40,880 nt of DNA. Origin: MGBC120314 sp051877855. GTDB lineage: Bacteria > Bacillota > Clostridia > Lachnospirales > Lachnospiraceae. Shown here one piece after another: positions 40,876 through 40,880 of the stretch. Positions within the stretch are counted from its first letter, which is position 1. Each line of letters starts with the position of its first letter. Where the stretch lies: contig JBJEJH010000022.1 of NCBI GenBank assembly GCA_051877855.1, positions 1 to 40,880 on the forward strand. The letters are read 5' to 3'. A model generated the notes under the pieces. That model saw only the letters and a list, made by a program, of their open reading frames with translations, did no database searches and was not told the DNA's origin. The position numbers and the translations under genes are program-made.

Positions 40876-40880
40876 TTGTG

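Overview
The window looks like the chromosome of a Lachnospiraceae-type member of the Clostridia; the genus cannot be fixed from sequence alone. The evidence is moderate GC content, strong AGGAGG ribosome binding sites, tRNA genes without an encoded CCA, a SCIFF ribosomal peptide with its radical SAM maturase next to a fused secDF, a lysine riboswitch on dapA, a DUF815 ATPase, a CarD-type regulator and several cyclic-di-GMP proteins. Most of it is core chromosome. Possible accessory DNA is confined to the two window edges and a few intergenic elements.

Layout. 1-1050: a serine recombinase divergent from a small ribbon-helix-helix protein. 1114-6906: DEAD-box RNA helicase, CarD-type regulator, rubrerythrin, dapB, dapA under a lysine riboswitch, and a two-OB-fold SSB-like protein, all on the minus strand. 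7153-8979: typA. 9041-12956: a lipoprotein, a histidine kinase/response regulator pair and a membrane coiled-coil protein. 13145-14487: pyrB-pyrI. 14595-20741: a minus-strand run with a DUF815 ATPase, a small unknown protein, a YfcE-type phosphodiesterase, thioredoxin, an AI-2E family exporter, a FliB-like protein and a cytoplasmic pectinesterase. 20888-23301: a DUF436 protein and a membrane diguanylate cyclase. 23404-26024: a GntR/YtrA-type regulator with an ABC transporter. 26158-26600: an intergenic array of GC-rich hairpins with an exact 52-bp period. 26664-31493: a ZIP metal transporter and a BlaI/BlaR1 pair whose BlaR1 carries a very large non-penicillin-binding exterior. 31668-32753: a second diguanylate cyclase. 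32866-36638: secDF-scfB-scfA. 36750-37997: pepT, with a 124-bp palindromic element just upstream. 38227-40537: two tRNA-Leu genes flanking an EAL protein. 40538-40880: non-coding and highly structured, ending in a promoter plus terminator unit that looks like a small RNA gene.

Genes that work together: dapA and dapB give two successive steps of the lysine/diaminopimelate pathway under lysine control; pyrB and pyrI form aspartate transcarbamoylase; scfA is the substrate of ScfB; BlaI represses from two visible operators around its own promoter; the GntR regulator precedes its ABC transporter and has palindromes at its promoter; two GGDEF proteins and one EAL protein make and degrade cyclic-di-GMP. 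The least explained structures are the 52-bp hairpin array, the 124-bp palindromic element, the oversized BlaR1 and the small RNA-like unit at the right edge.
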